A DNA stretch of 43,236 bases. It comes from Mogibacterium sp. GTDB taxonomy: Bacteria > Bacillota > Clostridia > Peptostreptococcales > Anaerovoracaceae. A program made the position numbers and the translations under genes. This document shows, piece by piece, positions 8,157 through 16,746 of this stretch; the stretch's first letter is position 1; each line of letters begins with the position of its first letter. The notes below the pieces were generated by a model. That model did not search any database. It was not told the origin of the DNA and was given only the letters and a program-made list of their open reading frames with translations. The stretch is from contig JAKSSP010000011.1 of the NCBI GenBank assembly GCA_024403035.1, positions 1 through 43,236 of the forward strand. Reading direction: 5' to 3'.

Positions 8157-10082
8157 TTATATGTTCTCGAATGTTCTGATGAACGATCTGAAATCTCTTG
8201 CGTAATCTATCGTTGAAGGAGTGCCCCTCAGGTTGCTGAAGGCATGGCCCTCTATGTCGTCCGCGTACCATTCAGGCTCCGGCACCTCGAGCGTGAGGAA
8301 TGAGATAGCCCACGATTCCTCGGCTCCGAAGGCCAGCGCGTACAGCATCATGTCGTAATAATACCGATCGTCAGCCAAATGGTTCTCAAGAAGCTCTTTT
8401 GGCGTCGGATGATAGATGAAGTTTCTGAGGCGGCGGATCCTGCTGACCATTACAGCGTTATTTTTGCCTCTGGCTCTCATGATGACTATAAGGAATACCG
8501 CGAGAGCGGATGCCGCTACCAGCGGAAGCCCTATGATAGGCTTTCCCGTGTTGGCCGCTACCCTGTATGCAGCGTACAGGACCGGGATCGCGAGCATCAG
8601 CGAACTCATTATCTCCGCGAATACTCCCGCGGAAGTCGATGACGAGTCTTTCTGATCAATCACCTTACAAAGCAGTAGTGACGCTAATGCGGCCGCGGCT
8701 CCGGCGATGACGCTCTCAAGGTATTTCGGGCCTTGAAAGCCGTAGAAATACGAGAGTCCGTTTGCCAGCGCGAGCCCTGCTCCGAGGACTGCCGCGCCGA
8801 CGTACCTGAATGTGCGGGATACAGGTGTGAACGGCGAATCGTCATTAGCCGTAAATCCCGCCGCTACATCGTTCTCTATGGACGCGCGTATCTTCTCAAG
8901 CCTTTCCGGGATCCTGTCCATCCCCACGGCTCTTCCCTTGTAGACGTCCTCAAAGAGTATGCTGTATGCGCTTCTGTACATCTTCTCTTCGCCTACCGGA
9001 CGCTTGCCCTTGATTATCCTGTATCTCTTTGGCTCATACTCGCTTATGCTGAGATAACCTTTCTGGGCAAACTGCAGTATCATGAGAAGCACGTCTCTGA
9101 TACGGACCTCACTGTTGAACACGTATCCGAGCTCGACCGGCGAAAGACCTTCTATAGGCTTTGTCACGGCCTGTCTTCTTACCTTAGGATCCCTTCCTCC
9201 TATGATCCAGAGTATTAGGAGGATAAGAGATACGGTCGCCATCACCAGAGTGACCGCGGTCAGAGACCAGCTTCCGTCGAGTTCGCCATCCCAGTAGCCT
9301 TCAGGCAGCTGTGCCTTGAGAGTGATGCCGAAGTTTTCCGGGATCATCTCGCCTGTCACGGTAACACTGTGCTTGGACTCTTTTGCCTTGAAGTTGATCT
9401 TGTTTTCTACATCCTGAACACCAAGCTGTCCTGCGTAGCACTGCATGTCGTCAAACGGGAAGTCCTCCGGAAAGCTGACGCTGATATTGACTTTTCCGAT
9501 AGGCTGCTTCCATTCAGGCAGCAACACGTTGAAATAGAACATGTCCTTCGCGGTGTCGCGGTCTTCATACTCGCGGATCTTATACTTGATAGTGTATTCA
9601 TGAGCCCCCTTGGACAGTTTTTCAGCTTCGGTTATCGCTACCTTGCTTGCCTCCGAAGCCTTCTTTGTCTCGTAGGCGGCATTTTCCACTTCGATGCCCT
9701 CTATGCGGAACCTGCCGCTCGGGATCGCGAATTCCATCTTGTCTATCTGAGCCGGAATATTGACGCTGATCTTCTCCTCGACGGTGTAAGAGTGATCCTT
9801 GCCCACCACGGCTGTCATGTCATATCCGGTGACCTCGAAGGCGCCGTTCGGTGTCGTAACGCTTTCAGTCAGTTCAGCCGCGTCGTTTGTTTCTGCAGAC
9901 CCTTCCGTCTCTGCCGTCTCTGCCGCTTCAGTCGTTTCTGCGTCATTAGGGTCAGCGTATACTTTGCTGATTCCGAAAAATGTGAAAACGCAAAGGACGA
10001 GCACGGCCATGAGGCACATTGCAGTCCTGCGGTAAATGCTGTTATTTGTATTGTTGTTGCTGTCTTTTTTCTTAAGTGTCAT
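8157..10082 (-). CDS. DUF2207 domain membrane protein
   Basis: This 641-aa protein has an N-terminal hydrophobic signal-anchor (about residues 20-42), a Glu/Ala/Thr-rich linker (EAAETAETEG), and a beta-rich extracellular domain typical of DUF2207 (VTGYDMTAVVGKDHSYTVEEK). A membrane helix follows near residue 270, then a cytoplasmic part and a helix bundle near 410-530. The function of DUF2207 proteins is not known. A TTG seven codons upstream (10103) is an alternative start, but the ATG at 10082 has AGAGG at good spacing and is preferred. A promoter-like pair lies at 10114-10143. It is the first gene of the run leading into typA and buk. Confidence 0.8.
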   Translation of the reverse strand: MTLKKKDSNNNTNNSIYRRTAMCLMAVLVLCVFTFFGISKVYADPNDAETTEAAETAETEGSAETNDAAELTESVTTPNGAFEVTGYDMTAVVGKDHSYTVEEKISVNIPAQIDKMEFAIPSGRFRIEGIEVENAAYETKKASEASKVAITEAEKLSKGAHEYTIKYKIREYEDRDTAKDMFYFNVLLPEWKQPIGKVNISVSFPEDFPFDDMQCYAGQLGVQDVENKINFKAKESKHSVTVTGEMIPENFGITLKAQLPEGYWDGELDGSWSLTAVTLVMATVSLILLILWIIGGRDPKVRRQAVTKPIEGLSPVELGYVFNSEVRIRDVLLMILQFAQKGYLSISEYEPKRYRIIKGKRPVGEEKMYRSAYSILFEDVYKGRAVGMDRIPERLEKIRASIENDVAAGFTANDDSPFTPVSRTFRYVGAAVLGAGLALANGLSYFYGFQGPKYLESVIAGAAAALASLLLCKVIDQKDSSSTSAGVFAEIMSSLMLAIPVLYAAYRVAANTGKPIIGLPLVAASALAVFLIVIMRARGKNNAVMVSRIRRLRNFIYHPTPKELLENHLADDRYYYDMMLYALAFGAEESWAISFLTLEVPEPEWYADDIEGHAFSNLRGTPSTIDYARDFRSFIRTFENI

Positions 10083-10113
10083 CTTTTCCTCTTTTGAAGC
10101 CAAAGTTAGAAAT

Positions 10114-10143
10114 ATTTTAACACTTTGTGGGCCGTTTATTCAA
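10114..10143 (-). promoter_or_regulatory. Candidate promoter of the DUF2207-typA-buk run
   Basis: On the minus strand there is TTGAAT (10138-10143) and TAAAAT (10114-10119) with an 18-bp spacer, about 30 nt upstream of the preferred ATG. This is a reasonable SigA-type promoter by eye. Confidence 0.5.
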
Positions 10144-10166
10144 GTGCGCCGGCCTGTTCTGCGGGC

Positions 10167-10196
10167 TTGATTAAGAGCGCTCGCGTGTCGTAAAAT
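10167..10196 (+). promoter_or_regulatory. Candidate promoter of the dCMP deaminase gene
   Basis: TTGATT (10167-10172) and TAAAAT (10191-10196) are separated by 18 bp. The predicted transcript has a leader of about 50 nt that contains a GC-rich hairpin (CCGGC with GCCGG at about 10220-10236) followed by five T, just before the GGAGGGAG ribosome site. Confidence 0.5.
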
Positions 10197-10252
10197 CACA
10201 GCAGACAAGACACATGAGACCGGCCCGCGCGCCGGGTTTTTCGGAGGGAGAT

Positions 10253-10744
10253 ATGGTAACAAAAAGAGAAGATTACATATCCTGGGACGAGTATTTCATG
10301 GGCGTAGCCCTGCTGGCAGCTAAGCGCAGCAAGGACCCTAACACACAGGTAGGCGCATGCATTGTAGATAAAAACAACGTGATACTCACCACGGGTTACA
10401 ACGGCTTCCCTAAGGGATGCTCGGATGATGAGTTCCCGTGGGACCGCGAAGGTGAAGTGACAAAATATCCGTTCGTGGTACACGCGGAGCTGAATGCCAT
10501 ACTGAACGCGTCCGGCAAGGATCTGAGCGGATCCAGACTGTATGTCGCCCTCTTCCCTTGCAACGAATGCGCCAAGGCGATAATCCAGTCCGGCATCAAG
10601 GAGGTCATATACCTCTCAGACAAGTATGCAGACACGCCGGCAACACAGGCTTCGAAGCTGATGCTGAGGACGGCCGGCGTCAAGCTTACACAGATGGAGC
10701 CTGAGCTGGATGAGCTGGTTCTTGACTTTAAAGTAGCAAAGTAA
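10253..10744 (+). CDS. comEB: dCMP deaminase (ComEB-like)
   Basis: The 163-aa zinc enzyme deaminates dCMP to dUMP, feeding thymidylate synthesis. The zinc and catalytic motifs are HAELNAIL (His ligand and catalytic Glu) and FPCNECAKAI (two Cys ligands). The substrate-side motif TGYNGFPKGCSD is typical of dCMP deaminases and ComEB. An in-frame ATG 13 codons upstream (10214) would add MRPARAPGFSEGD, but the ATG at 10253 has GGAGGGAG directly before it and is chosen. dapB follows after 12 nt and is probably co-transcribed. The dUTPase in this window supplies the same dUMP pool. Confidence 0.92.
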   Translation: MVTKREDYISWDEYFMGVALLAAKRSKDPNTQVGACIVDKNNVILTTGYNGFPKGCSDDEFPWDREGEVTKYPFVVHAELNAILNASGKDLSGSRLYVALFPCNECAKAIIQSGIKEVIYLSDKYADTPATQASKLMLRTAGVKLTQMEPELDELVLDFKVAK

Positions 10745-10756
10745 GGAGATCTCAAA

Positions 10757-11557
10757 ATGAAGCTGATAATAACCGCTCCGCGCGGCAAGATGGCAAGTCT
10801 TATAGTTGCCGACGCCGCGGAGAGAGACGATGTCGAGATAGTGGCCGGAATCGGACCTAAAGGCAGGGATTATATAGGTAAGGATATAGGCGAAGTCGCC
10901 ATGACCGGGAAGACCGCGGGCGCGCCCGTCGTCGATGATCTCGAATCCGTGATCGATGACGCCGACGTGGTCTGCGATTTTTCGAGGGTCGAGCTCGGCA
11001 TGGAAGTCCTTGACGCCTGCATCAGACATAAGAAGGCTCTTGTTATCGGTACTACGGGCTTCAATGCCGAGCAGCGCGCCCGTCTTGAAGCCGCGGCAAG
11101 CGAGATCCCTATCCTCATAGCAGCCAACACGGACCGCATGGTAAACGTGATGAGAAAGCTGCTGATGGAAGCTGCTAAAGAACTCTACGAAGATACCGAC
11201 ATCGAGATAGTGGACATGCACGACAACACGAAACTCGACGCTCCGAGCGGCACCGCCCGCGAGCTGATCGATAGCATGGGCGAAGCGGTCGGCGTCGACC
11301 TGGTCGACGATGCCGTATACGGCAGGCCGCTCGGCAGGCACCCCCGCGAGAAAGGCAAAGTCACCTTCCACGCCATACGCGGAGGTGACACACCGTCAAG
11401 CCACACCGTCTACTTCTTCGGAGACGGCGAACGCCTTGAGATCACACACCACTGCCTCAACTGGAAAGGCTGCGCAAAGGGCGCCGTCAACGCCTGCATC
11501 TGGCTGGCGGACAAGCCTGTCGGTCTCTACGGCATCCGCGAATCCATGGGTTTATAA
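10757..11557 (+). CDS. dapB: 4-hydroxy-tetrahydrodipicolinate reductase, divergent
   Basis: The 266-aa protein should reduce hydroxytetrahydrodipicolinate with NAD(P)H in lysine and diaminopimelate synthesis. The family signature is present as EIVDMHDNTKLDAPSGTA (His and Lys conserved), together with VIGTTGF and RGGDTPSSHTVYF. It departs from the usual form in three places: the nucleotide-binding loop reads APRGKMA instead of GxxGRMG, the second His of the common HH pair is Asp, and the NFSxGVN segment reads ANTDRMVNV. It abuts the next gene with no gap. DapB is the best call; coenzyme preference or substrate may differ. Confidence 0.82.
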   Translation: MKLIITAPRGKMASLIVADAAERDDVEIVAGIGPKGRDYIGKDIGEVAMTGKTAGAPVVDDLESVIDDADVVCDFSRVELGMEVLDACIRHKKALVIGTTGFNAEQRARLEAAASEIPILIAANTDRMVNVMRKLLMEAAKELYEDTDIEIVDMHDNTKLDAPSGTARELIDSMGEAVGVDLVDDAVYGRPLGRHPREKGKVTFHAIRGGDTPSSHTVYFFGDGERLEITHHCLNWKGCAKGAVNACIWLADKPVGLYGIRESMGL

Positions 11558-13231
11558 ATGAAATACAGGCTCAGCGGTATCAGAACAGATATAGATGAGC
11601 CGGTGGAAGCTCTTCCCCGCATCACTGCCAAGAAGACGGGCATCAAAGAATCTGACATCAGCTTCTTTGAGATAAGAAAGAGATCTATCGACAGCAGAAA
11701 GAAGCCGCATATACAGTTCGTATATACGGTAGATTTCGTTACAGATAAAAAACTGAACAGACGCAGGATAAAGAACCTGACGGAGGTCGATGAAGAAGCG
11801 GAAGCCGCGGCGGTAAAACCGCCGGAGCACGGAACAGAGCTGCTGGAAAGCAGGCCTGTAGTCATAGGCGCAGGCCCATGCGGCCTGTTCGCTGCATTTG
11901 AGCTCGCAAAGGCGGGATACAGCCCTCTTCTCATCGAGCGGGGCCCTGCCATGTCCGGCCGTGTCGAAGCGGTAGAGAAATTCAGAAAAGACCGGGTTCT
12001 TGACCCTGAAGCAAACATGCTCTTTGGCGAAGGCGGCGCGGGCACTTTCTCAGACGGCAAGCTCGCGACCGGCATAAAGGACGGACTCATCAGAAAGGTC
12101 CTTGCCGAGTTCAGGGATGCCGGAGCCGGCGATGACATAATGTATCTTGCAAAGCCGCACATAGGCACCGACGTCCTGAGATCCGTGATAGTTGATATCA
12201 GAAAGAAGATAATAGATCTGGGCGGCGAGGTCAGATTCAATACCAAAGTCGACCGCATCATCGCATACAGCGGCAGACTGCAGGCGCTTGACCTATACGG
12301 CCCGCATCCTGAAACAGGAAAGCTCTCCGAGTACCGCATATCTGCGGATGCTGTCATTCTTGCCGTCGGCCACAGCGCTAGGGATGCGTTTGTGATGCTT
12401 AATGAAGAGGCTGTTGCGATGGTGCAGAAACCATTCTCAATAGGCGTCCGTATGGAGCATCCACAGAGCCTGATCGACGCGTCGCAGTATGGCGAAGAAA
12501 ACCTTGCACGTGTCACTGACGCGGTCAGCGCGTCATCACAGTCCGGCAAGCTCCCGCCTGCGGATTACAGCATCAACTACAAGGCCTCAAACGGCCGCGG
12601 AGTATACTCGTTCTGCATGTGCCCGGGCGGAGAAGTCGTCGTCTGCTCCACGAAAGAAGGCGAACTCTGCGTCAACGGAATGAGCAACAGAAAGCGTGAC
12701 AGCGGCACAGCCAACAGCGGCATCCTCTGCGATGTCAGGACTTCCGACTTCGGTTCGGATGATGTATTGGCCGGAGTCAGATTCCAGGAAAAATACGAGA
12801 GACTGGCATTCGAAAACGGCGGCAGCAGCTTCGCACCGCCAAGCTGTACCATGAAAGAGTTCCTCACCATCACCACAGCTGAAAACTCTTTCACTCATGA
12901 AGACCCAAGCGTCTTAAGCCCTGCAGAACGCGTTTGCGCCTCACTCCCGGATTTCGCGTCCGAAGCCATACGTGAAGCGGTTCCTGACTTCGCCCGAAAG
13001 ATAAAAGGCTATGACGACCCGGAGGCTATTGTGACAGCAGTTGAGACGAGAAGCTCGTCCCCTGTAAGGATACTCCGAGACGCCGGCGGTGAAAGTAACA
13101 TAAAGGGCCTGTACCCTGCCGGTGAAGGCGCCGGATACGCGGGAGGCATAACTTCGGCGGCCTGCGACGGTATACGAGCCGCCTGGCACATAATAGAGAA
13201 ATATAAAAAGCCCAGTCCAGTACAAGACTGA
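11558..13231 (+). CDS. FAD-dependent dehydrogenase (COG2509-type flavoprotein)
   Basis: This 557-aa protein has a roughly 95-residue N-terminal domain (FEIRKRSIDSRKK) typical of the COG2509 flavoproteins. An FAD-binding dinucleotide fold follows (VVIGAGPCGLFAAFELAKAG, near residue 100), then FGEGGAGTFSDGKL, and the C-terminal FAD motif YPAGEGAGYAGGITSAA. No natural substrate is established for this group. The start codon follows the dapB stop immediately, so translation is likely coupled. A convergent ArsC remnant and flavoprotein gene lie downstream. Confidence 0.85.
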   Translation: MKYRLSGIRTDIDEPVEALPRITAKKTGIKESDISFFEIRKRSIDSRKKPHIQFVYTVDFVTDKKLNRRRIKNLTEVDEEAEAAAVKPPEHGTELLESRPVVIGAGPCGLFAAFELAKAGYSPLLIERGPAMSGRVEAVEKFRKDRVLDPEANMLFGEGGAGTFSDGKLATGIKDGLIRKVLAEFRDAGAGDDIMYLAKPHIGTDVLRSVIVDIRKKIIDLGGEVRFNTKVDRIIAYSGRLQALDLYGPHPETGKLSEYRISADAVILAVGHSARDAFVMLNEEAVAMVQKPFSIGVRMEHPQSLIDASQYGEENLARVTDAVSASSQSGKLPPADYSINYKASNGRGVYSFCMCPGGEVVVCSTKEGELCVNGMSNRKRDSGTANSGILCDVRTSDFGSDDVLAGVRFQEKYERLAFENGGSSFAPPSCTMKEFLTITTAENSFTHEDPSVLSPAERVCASLPDFASEAIREAVPDFARKIKGYDDPEAIVTAVETRSSSPVRILRDAGGESNIKGLYPAGEGAGYAGGITSAACDGIRAAWHIIEKYKKPSPVQD

Positions 13232-13271
13232 AATGAGCTTTGTATAGCTTTTCCTGATCTGCGTATCCCTC

Positions 13272-13418
13272 CTAAAGGATCGCTTCCCATTCCTTTTCTC
13301 TGAAGCCCGTGAGAACGGTATCGTCCTTTACGAGGATCGGTCTCTTTACCAGCATGCCGTCCGACGCGAGAAGAGCAAACTGTTCTTTGTCGTTTAGCGC
13401 CTTTACGGCCGCGCTGTT
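13272..13418 (-). pseudogene. C-terminal remnant of an ArsC/Spx-like reductase gene
   Basis: Reading minus from 13418 to the TAG at 13272 gives 48 residues, including KEQFALLASDGMLVKRPILV and TVLTGFREKEWEAIL. The DGMLVKRPILV...GF.E..W pattern is the C-terminal end of ArsC-family (thioredoxin-fold, YffB/Spx-like) proteins, which are normally about 115-120 aa. The N-terminal half with the CxxC or Cys motif is absent. The remnant is in the same frame as the upstream flavoprotein, separated by only one stop codon, and begins in a repeated 18-bp segment. It has no start codon or ribosome site, so it is a 5'-deleted pseudogene. Confidence 0.7.
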
Positions 13419-13442
13419 TTGTTACTTTACGGTCGCGCTGTT
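13401..13442. repeat. 18-bp imperfect direct repeat at a gene junction
   Basis: CTTTACGGCCGCGCTGTT (13401-13418) recurs as CTTTACGGTCGCGCTGTT (13425-13442), one mismatch, with a period of 24 bp. The copies encode NSATVK at the end of the flavoprotein and NSAAVK at the start of the ArsC remnant, with the stop codon between. This looks like the scar of a deletion or duplication at the junction. Confidence 0.85.
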
Positions 13443-14759
13443 TACAGCAGAGGCTATATCATCGGCGGCCGAGATACCTGTGAGCCACGCGTTGCTGAGG
13501 TTGAAGCCTCCGCATTGATAGTCTCTGTCAGCCAGCTCGCCCGTTATGTAAAGCCCCTTCACCAGAAGCGACTCCGAGGTCGCCCCGTCTATCTCATCAA
13601 GGGAAACTCCTCCCATCGTCACCTGCGCGTCATTCCAGCCTCGAATCTGCTTAGGGCAGAACTCAAGTGCGTGCACGTTTTTCGCTATCGCGCTTACCTC
13701 TTCATCTGTCAGCGATGAAACCGGTCTGTCCGCCATGACACGCCCCTCTTCATCCGGCCCGTCATCCGATGCCTTGATGACATAGTCCGTAAGCGGCTCC
13801 TTAAGGACTGTACGCAGGATCTCTCCTGCCGGCGTCCCTGAGAAGCTTCCGTTCTGTCTGTCTCTTATGTATTCTGCGATATCGCCGTCCGGGAACAGAT
13901 CGGTCCTGACGATGAACTGATCGAGCCCCTCGCCCATGCGCCTGTCGTATCTCATGTGCCTTGACATGTTGAAGACGCAGATACCGGACAGTCCGTACTT
14001 TGTAAACTGTATCTCACCGGCTTCTTCAAATATCTTTGTGTCCTCACCGAACTCATGCTTAGGGTCCTTGTAGAGCGAGACCACTCCCGCGCTTCTTGTG
14101 CCGCCAAGTGTGATACCGCAAGGCTCGCGGCCTTCATCCCACTCTTCACACTCGATTCCGGTAAGAGCCGGTGCCGGTGTGACCACGCTGTGGCCGAGGT
14201 TTCTGGCTATCCTGTAGCCGTCGCCTATAGTACCGTAAGTCGGGCCTGCCTTTCCGCCCATCGCCATGATAACGAACGAAGCCTGGGTCAGGATGCTGTG
14301 CATGCCGTCGCGGTCTTTAATGATAGTTTCCATCTGAAAAACATTGCTGCTTCCCGGCAATGGGTCTGAGACCAGCGATGCCGGCATGTGTTTTATGGAC
14401 ATGAGTTCTTCTCCGCAGGCAAAACGGACTCCCAGCGAAGCAGCTCGCTCCAAAAGAAGCGCCGCGACGTCTGCCGCTGACTCTGAGTAAGGATAGACCA
14501 ACCCGTTCTCGTAGGTCCTGGTGACCAGGCCTATCTCCCTGAAGAACTCCATTATGCGATTGAACCCGGCAGCCTCCGTGTTGGTGATATTGCAGCGGCC
14601 GCTACCGGTAGCCCTTATCTTGCGCCCCGGCTCAGGCATCTTCTCAATTACGAGCACGTCAAGGGCCGGGGCTTTCATCCCCAGCTCTATCGCGGCCGCG
14701 AGTCCCGAGGCTCCGCCGCCGATTATTACTACGTCAGCTACTCTCGTCTCCTTTTCCAT
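13422..14759 (-). CDS. BaiN/HI0933-family flavoprotein (NAD(P)/FAD-dependent oxidoreductase)
   Basis: The 445-aa protein has an N-terminal FAD fold (VVIIGGGASGLAAAIE), then the family mark GRKIRATGSGRCNITN, and the C-terminal LYITGELADRDYQCGGFNLS that closes the FAD site. Members are soluble flavoproteins; BaiN was proposed to act on bile-acid intermediates, but most have no known substrate. A longer frame opens at 14876, but the ATG at 14759 follows GGGAG at good distance and begins right before the FAD fold. It lies 14 nt after the dUTPase gene. Its C-terminus runs into the 18-bp repeat described separately. Confidence 0.85.
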   Translation of the reverse strand: MEKETRVADVVIIGGGASGLAAAIELGMKAPALDVLVIEKMPEPGRKIRATGSGRCNITNTEAAGFNRIMEFFREIGLVTRTYENGLVYPYSESAADVAALLLERAASLGVRFACGEELMSIKHMPASLVSDPLPGSSNVFQMETIIKDRDGMHSILTQASFVIMAMGGKAGPTYGTIGDGYRIARNLGHSVVTPAPALTGIECEEWDEGREPCGITLGGTRSAGVVSLYKDPKHEFGEDTKIFEEAGEIQFTKYGLSGICVFNMSRHMRYDRRMGEGLDQFIVRTDLFPDGDIAEYIRDRQNGSFSGTPAGEILRTVLKEPLTDYVIKASDDGPDEEGRVMADRPVSSLTDEEVSAIAKNVHALEFCPKQIRGWNDAQVTMGGVSLDEIDGATSESLLVKGLYITGELADRDYQCGGFNLSNAWLTGISAADDIASAVNSATVK

Positions 14760-14773
14760 CTGTTCTCCCGGAT

Positions 14774-15274
14774 CTAACTGTCCGTGCTTCCGAATCCGCC
14801 GTTCCTGGCCTCTTCGGACTCCGCGCCGTCCGGCACCTCGTACTTGACTACTATGCCCTGCGCGAAAGGCTTGCACTCTTCAAGAGGAACGGCAACGTCC
14901 GACGGATTTACGAGGCTGATGATGATATGCCCCTCATTGTCCGAGTCGCAGTAATCCGCGTCAATGACGCCCACCGTGTTGGACAACCTTATGCCATACT
15001 TGAATCCGAGTCCGCTGCGCGGGACTATAAGCAGCACCTTGCCCCTGTCGCCTTCTTCGCAGACCCAGCGGATGCCCGTCGCGATCCTGAAGCTGCTGCC
15101 GCCCTCAAAGTTTAAGTTGAACGGCATGAAAAAGTCGCAGCCCGCGGAAGCGGCTGTCGCCTGCTTTGGCAGCTTTATGGCATCGTACCATTTTCTCAGC
15201 ATGTCGTCGCTGAGGCCTTTTATGCCGCAGTCAGCCTTCCATTGTTCGAATGAAACTTTCTCAAAATGAGACAT
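14774..15274 (-). CDS. dut: dUTP diphosphatase
   Basis: The 166-aa trimeric dUTPase hydrolyses dUTP to dUMP and pyrophosphate. The conserved motifs appear in order: AGCDFFMPF (motif 1), PRSGLGFKYGI (motif 2), NTVGVIDADY followed by GHI (motif 3, catalytic Asp), a PFAQGIV stretch (motif 4), and RNGGFGSTDS at the very C-terminus (motif 5, the P-loop-like arm). A helical N-terminal extension of about 35 residues precedes motif 1. A GAGGAG ribosome site precedes the ATG. It sits between metK and the flavoprotein and is probably read from the metK promoter. Confidence 0.93.
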   Translation of the reverse strand: MSHFEKVSFEQWKADCGIKGLSDDMLRKWYDAIKLPKQATAASAGCDFFMPFNLNFEGGSSFRIATGIRWVCEEGDRGKVLLIVPRSGLGFKYGIRLSNTVGVIDADYCDSDNEGHIIISLVNPSDVAVPLEECKPFAQGIVVKYEVPDGAESEEARNGGFGSTDS

Positions 15275-15301
15275 TGATACTCCTCTTTCCGCGCCGCGCT
15301 T

Positions 15302-16489
15302 CTAGTAGTTGGCAGCTGCTTTTCTCAGCTCGTCCGCCTTATCCGTGTCTTCCCACTTGACTCCAAGAGCTGTCCTGCCCATGTGTCCGTAGGCAGCGAG
15401 CGCTCTGTACTGAGGCTTATCCAGCTGAAGCTTTCTGATGATAGCTGCAGGCCTCATGTCGAAGTGTTCGTAAATGAGCTTCGCGATCTGCTCGGAATCC
15501 ATCTTGCTGGTACCGAATGTGTCTACGCTTACCGATACCGGCTCGGCTACTCCGATCGCGTATGCCAGCTGCACCTCGCACTCTGTCGCGATGCCCGCTG
15601 CCACGATGTTTTTCGCGATGTATCGAGCCATGTATGCTCCGGAGCGGTCGACCTTTGTTGGGTCCTTGCCGGAGAAGGCTCCGCCGCCGTGCGACGAGTG
15701 TCCGCCGTAAGTGTCTACTATTATCTTTCGTCCCGTAAGGCCCGAGTCGCCCATAGGTCCGCCTATGACGAATCTGCCTGTCGGGTTGATGAAGTACCTG
15801 GTCTTCTCGTCTATGAGATCTGCAGGCACCACAGGATCAATAACATAAGTCATTATGTCAGACCTGATCTGATCGAGCGTAACGTCAGGGCTGTGCTGGG
15901 TGGATACCACGATAGTGTCTAGCCTTGTGACCTTGCCGTCATCATATTCGACCGTGACCTGCGTCTTGCCGTCCGGTCTGAGATAAGGCAGAGTGCCGTC
16001 CTTTCTGACCTCAGCCAGTCTCATGGCAAGCACCTGGGCGTACTTGACCGAAAGAGGCATGAGTTCTTCTGTCTCGGAATTGGCGTAGCCGAACATCATT
16101 CCCTGGTCGCCCGCGCCTATGAGCGCGAACTCATCAGAGCTGCTGCCTGTCTTGACCTCGTGTGACTCGTTGACTCCCATCGCGATGTCCGCCGACTGCT
16201 CCTCCATGTGCACGATTATGTTGCAGGTGTTGCCATTGAAGCAGGCTTCGTCGCTGTCGTATCCGATCTCGCAGATCACCTTGCGCGCGATAGCTTCGTA
16301 ATCGACATCGAAATTGCCGGAAGCCTCGCCGAATATGATCATCATGCCTGTCTTGGCAGCGCATTCGCAGGCTACATGGGCCTTCGGATCCTGAGCGAGT
16401 ATGGCATCGAGGATAGCATCGGACACCTGGTCGCAGAGCTTGTCAGGATGTCCTTCAGTAACTGATTCTGATGTAAATAACTTCTTCAT
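15302..16489 (-). CDS. metK: S-adenosylmethionine synthetase
   Basis: The 395-aa enzyme makes SAM from methionine and ATP. It begins [19 protein letters not shown], with the ATP/methionine-binding GHPDK, and carries [12 protein letters not shown] and [20 protein letters not shown] (the P-loop-like segment). The length is normal for the family. The gene is preceded by a SAM-I riboswitch with its own terminator, so expression falls when SAM is plentiful. dut and the flavoprotein gene follow on the same strand. Confidence 0.97.
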   Translation of the reverse strand: MKKLFTSESVTEGHPDKLCDQVSDAILDAILAQDPKAHVACECAAKTGMMIIFGEASGNFDVDYEAIARKVICEIGYDSDEACFNGNTCNIIVHMEEQSADIAMGVNESHEVKTGSSSDEFALIGAGDQGMMFGYANSETEELMPLSVKYAQVLAMRLAEVRKDGTLPYLRPDGKTQVTVEYDDGKVTRLDTIVVSTQHSPDVTLDQIRSDIMTYVIDPVVPADLIDEKTRYFINPTGRFVIGGPMGDSGLTGRKIIVDTYGGHSSHGGGAFSGKDPTKVDRSGAYMARYIAKNIVAAGIATECEVQLAYAIGVAEPVSVSVDTFGTSKMDSEQIAKLIYEHFDMRPAAIIRKLQLDKPQYRALAAYGHMGRTALGVKWEDTDKADELRKAAANY

Positions 16490-16521
16490 TTATATATAAA
16501 TTCCTTTCGTACTAGGCCAAT

Positions 16522-16549
16522 AAAAAACTCTCTGCCGCACGCAGAGAGA
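16522..16549 (-). terminator. Riboswitch expression-platform terminator upstream of metK
   Basis: On the minus strand CTCTCTGC (16541-16548) pairs with GCAGAGAG (16528-16535) around a short loop and is followed by six T (16522-16527). It lies directly downstream of the SAM-I aptamer and about 33 nt before the metK ATG, the normal place for a SAM-responsive intrinsic terminator. Confidence 0.92.
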
Positions 16550-16560
16550 ACCTGTGGACT

Positions 16561-16668
16561 CTCATCTGCCGGGGCATGGCCTTCGCCCCGTGGGAATTGG
16601 CACCTTCACTGCCTGTGAGGTTGCCGCGGGATCGAAGGGCCCATTCCCTCCCCCACTCTTGATAAGGT
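16561..16668 (-). promoter_or_regulatory. SAM-I (S-box) riboswitch aptamer for metK
   Basis: The minus strand carries the S-box core. CTTATCAAGAG opens P1 and is closed by GATGAG at 16561-16566. GGAGGGAATGGGCCC, CGGCAACC and GGTGCCAATTCC are the conserved SAM-binding and P2/P3 segments. The aptamer begins about 10 nt after the -10 box of the metK promoter. Binding of SAM favours the terminator at 16522-16549; AGTCCACAGG just after P1 is the likely start of the antiterminator. Confidence 0.95.
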
Positions 16669-16675
16669 CGTATTC

Positions 16676-16703
16676 ATTATAGCTCTGCAATTCGTAAAGT
16701 CAA
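16676..16703 (-). promoter_or_regulatory. metK promoter
   Basis: On the minus strand TTGACT (16698-16703) and a perfect TATAAT (16676-16681) are separated by 16 bp. Transcription would begin near 16669, right at the start of the riboswitch. Confidence 0.8.
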
Positions 16704-16718
16704 CAGTCCGGGCGTGAC

Positions 16719-16733
16719 AATTATCTGAAAATT
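16719..16733. promoter_or_regulatory. CodY-like box in the metK/orphan divergent region
   Basis: AATTATCTGAAAATT matches the CodY consensus AATTTTCWGAAAATT at 14 of 15 positions. It overlaps the -35 region of the plus-strand promoter and lies about 15 bp upstream of the metK -35 box. CodY represses in response to branched-chain amino acids and GTP in many Bacillota. No codY gene is in the window, so the match is suggestive only. Confidence 0.5.
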
Positions 16734-16746
16734 ATTGCCTTTTATC

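Noticed and set aside
10218-10242. GC-rich hairpin with five T in the comEB leader as an attenuator
   Set aside because: The stem is only about 5 bp, no ligand-binding structure precedes it, and it may be chance in a GC-rich stretch; kept only as a remark in the promoter entry.
10214-10252. In-frame ATG adding 13 residues to the dCMP deaminase
   Set aside because: No ribosome site precedes it and the extension has no family support; the ATG at 10253 has GGAGGGAG directly upstream.
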